A stretch of DNA of 7,839 nt from assembly GCA_012800685.1 (NCBI GenBank), contig JAAZIT010000280.1, positions 1 through 7,839 on the forward strand, given 5' to 3'. The position numbers and the translations under genes are program-made. Below, one piece after another: positions 6,563 through 7,839 of this stretch (position 1 is its first letter; every line of letters starts with the position of its first letter). Source of the DNA: Clostridiales bacterium (GTDB lineage: Bacteria > Bacillota > Clostridia > Oscillospirales > Ruminococcaceae). The notes below the pieces were generated by a model. The model saw only the letters and a program-made list of their open reading frames with translations, ran no database searches and had not been told where the DNA came from.

Positions 6563-6596
6563 ATTAAAGGGACATTATGTGTCCCTTTAATTTTTT
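6563..6596 (+). terminator. Strong intrinsic terminator between scfA and scfB
   Basis: A perfect 12-base-pair stem, ATTAAAGGGACA (6563-6574) with TGTCCCTTTAAT (6580-6591), closes a 5-base loop (TTATG). The 3' arm runs into a run of T residues up to 6596. It begins 16 bases after the scfA stop codon and ends about 35 bases before the scfB start. It should stop most scfA transcripts and let a minority read through into scfB, giving excess precursor peptide over enzyme. Confidence 0.92.
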
Positions 6597-6631
6597 ATTG
6601 TTTAAAATTAAAGAAGGGATAAAATATTCTT

Positions 6632-7839
6632 ATGATACATAAATTTAAGCTTTCAGGCTTTAATATTCTTTTAGATGTAAATAGCGGTGGTGTACATGTC
6701 GTCGATGATTTGACATATGACCTTCTGGATAATGTTGAACCACCTTTTGATAGTGACTGCTCTGAAGAAGTACTTGATAAGTTGGGGAAAACTTATAAAA
6801 AGCAAGATATTGTGGAATGTTATAATGAAATATGTCAGCTATATAATGATAAAATACTTTTTAGTGATGATGACTATGAAAAATATGCAAGGTTTCACGT
6901 TGCATCTCCAGTCAAGGCAATGTGTCTTCATATAGCACATGATTGTAATTTAAGATGTGAGTATTGTTTTGCATCAACTGGTGATTTTGGCGAGGGAAGA
7001 AAGCTAATGCCACTTGAAACTGGTAAAAAAGCCATTGATTTTCTTATTGAAAAATCAGAGGATCGTCAGAACCTTGAGCTAGACTTCTTTGGTGGTGAGC
7101 CTTTGATGAACTGGGAAGTAGTTAAACAAATAGTTGAATATGCAAGAAGTCGTGAAAAAGAGTGTAATAAGAAGTTTAAATTTACTATTACAACTAACGG
7201 TATAATGCTAAGCGATGATAAAATTGAATATATTAATAAAGAAATGTCAAACGTAGTTCTTTCTATTGATGGAAGAAAAGAAGTTAATGACAAAATGAGA
7301 AAACGTGTTGATGGAAGTGGAAGCTATGACAAAATAGTTGATAATTTTAAAAGGCTTGTTGATGCAAGAGGTGACCAAGAATACTATGTTCGTGGTACAT
7401 ATACAAAATATAATTTGGATTTTTCAAATGATGTGCTCCACCTATATGAGTTAGGATTTGATCAGATTTCTGTTGAGCCTGTTATGGGTGCTGATACTGA
7501 ATCATATGCTATTACTAAGGGTGATTTAGCTAAGGTTTTTAAGGAGTATGAGATACTGGCAGATAAATTAAACAGTATTTATAAAGAAGGGAAGTTTGTT
7601 AATTTCTTTCACTTCATGATTGATTTAGATCAAGGTCCATGTGCAATTAAACGATTAAGAGGCTGTGGATGTGGTAATGAATATGTTGCTGTTACTCCTG
7701 ATGGAGATATCTATCCTTGTCATCAGTTTGTAGGACTAGAAAATTTCAAAATGGGTAATTTGGACGAGGGTACTTTTAATTTAGATATTAAGGATACTTT
7801 TGCTAGTACCCATGTTTATTCAAAACCAGAGTGTAAAAA
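6632..7839 (+). CDS. scfB: SCIFF radical SAM maturase with SPASM-type domain (3' end outside window)
   Basis: This radical SAM enzyme crosslinks ScfA; homologues are CteB of Clostridium thermocellum and Tte1186. 402 codons are visible and the frame is still open at the edge; family members are about 450 residues. The N-terminal part (MIHKFKLSGF, then VNSGGVHVVDD) is the peptide-binding region typical of the family. The [4Fe-4S] SAM motif is Cys105-x3-Cys109-x2-Cys112 (CNLRCEYC), followed by DFFGGEPLMNW, the SAM-binding GGEP motif. The C-terminal auxiliary-cluster domain begins with Cys337, then GCGCG (Cys345, Cys347), Cys363 in PDGDIYPCHQF and Cys401; the remaining cysteines lie beyond the edge. 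GAAGGG (6613-6618) is 13 bases from the ATG, a long spacing, and I see no usable promoter after the terminator, so expression probably relies on read-through from scfA. secD and secF are expected next. Confidence 0.95.
   Translation, partial: MIHKFKLSGFNILLDVNSGGVHVVDDLTYDLLDNVEPPFDSDCSEEVLDKLGKTYKKQDIVECYNEICQLYNDKILFSDDDYEKYARFHVASPVKAMCLHIAHDCNLRCEYCFASTGDFGEGRKLMPLETGKKAIDFLIEKSEDRQNLELDFFGGEPLMNWEVVKQIVEYARSREKECNKKFKFTITTNGIMLSDDKIEYINKEMSNVVLSIDGRKEVNDKMRKRVDGSGSYDKIVDNFKRLVDARGDQEYYVRGTYTKYNLDFSNDVLHLYELGFDQISVEPVMGADTESYAITKGDLAKVFKEYEILADKLNSIYKEGKFVNFFHFMIDLDQGPCAIKRLRGCGCGNEYVAVTPDGDIYPCHQFVGLENFKMGNLDEGTFNLDIKDTFASTHVYSKPECK

Noticed and set aside
6598..6625. TTGTTT-16-TAAAAT as a separate promoter for scfB
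   Set aside because: The -10 would end only 6 bases before the ATG and the ribosome binding site would lie inside the promoter, so any transcript would lack it.
6717..6935. A 72-residue frame on the + strand inside scfB
   Set aside because: It is out of frame with the clear radical SAM coding sequence and has no supporting signals.

Overview
The window is AT-rich DNA from an endospore-forming Firmicute, almost certainly a member of the class Clostridia. Three things point there: the sporulation sigma factors sigE and sigG, strong AGGAGG-type ribosome binding sites, and a SCIFF peptide with its radical SAM maturase next to yajC, an arrangement typical of Clostridia. The genus cannot be settled from the sequence; a Lachnospirales-type organism is a guess.

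Layout: (1) 1-105 is the 3' end of sigE on the + strand. (2) 110-880 is sigG on the - strand, facing sigE, with only 4 bases between the two stop codons. (3) 881-1088 is a divergent control region. It holds a likely forespore (sigma-G type) promoter for sigG and a housekeeping promoter for the next operon. (4) 1089-5376 is a compact three-gene operon: a MoxR-family AAA+ ATPase, a DUF58 membrane protein and a transglutaminase-like membrane protein (the yeaC-yeaD-yebA type of cluster). (5) 5493-5807 is yajC with its own promoter, followed by a small four-helix membrane protein (TIGR04086-like, 5888-6295). (6) 6403-6546 is scfA, the 47-residue six-cysteine SCIFF precursor. A strong intrinsic terminator follows it, then scfB, its radical SAM/SPASM maturase (6632 onward), which runs off the right edge.

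How the parts work together: sigE and sigG drive the mother-cell and late forespore programmes of sporulation. The MoxR/DUF58/transglutaminase set is a conserved envelope-associated module whose substrate is not known. YajC is the accessory subunit of the SecDF-YajC translocase, and in Clostridia secD and secF usually follow scfB, so they are expected just beyond this window. ScfB installs a thioether crosslink in ScfA; the physiological role of the product is still unclear. The terminator between scfA and scfB should give much more precursor mRNA than enzyme mRNA.

The points most worth following up are the inverted, tail-to-tail sigE/sigG arrangement, the self-recognition promoter of sigG, the SCIFF system with its attenuating terminator, and the uncharacterised membrane protein between yajC and scfA. 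I see no mobile element, CRISPR array, rRNA or tRNA.
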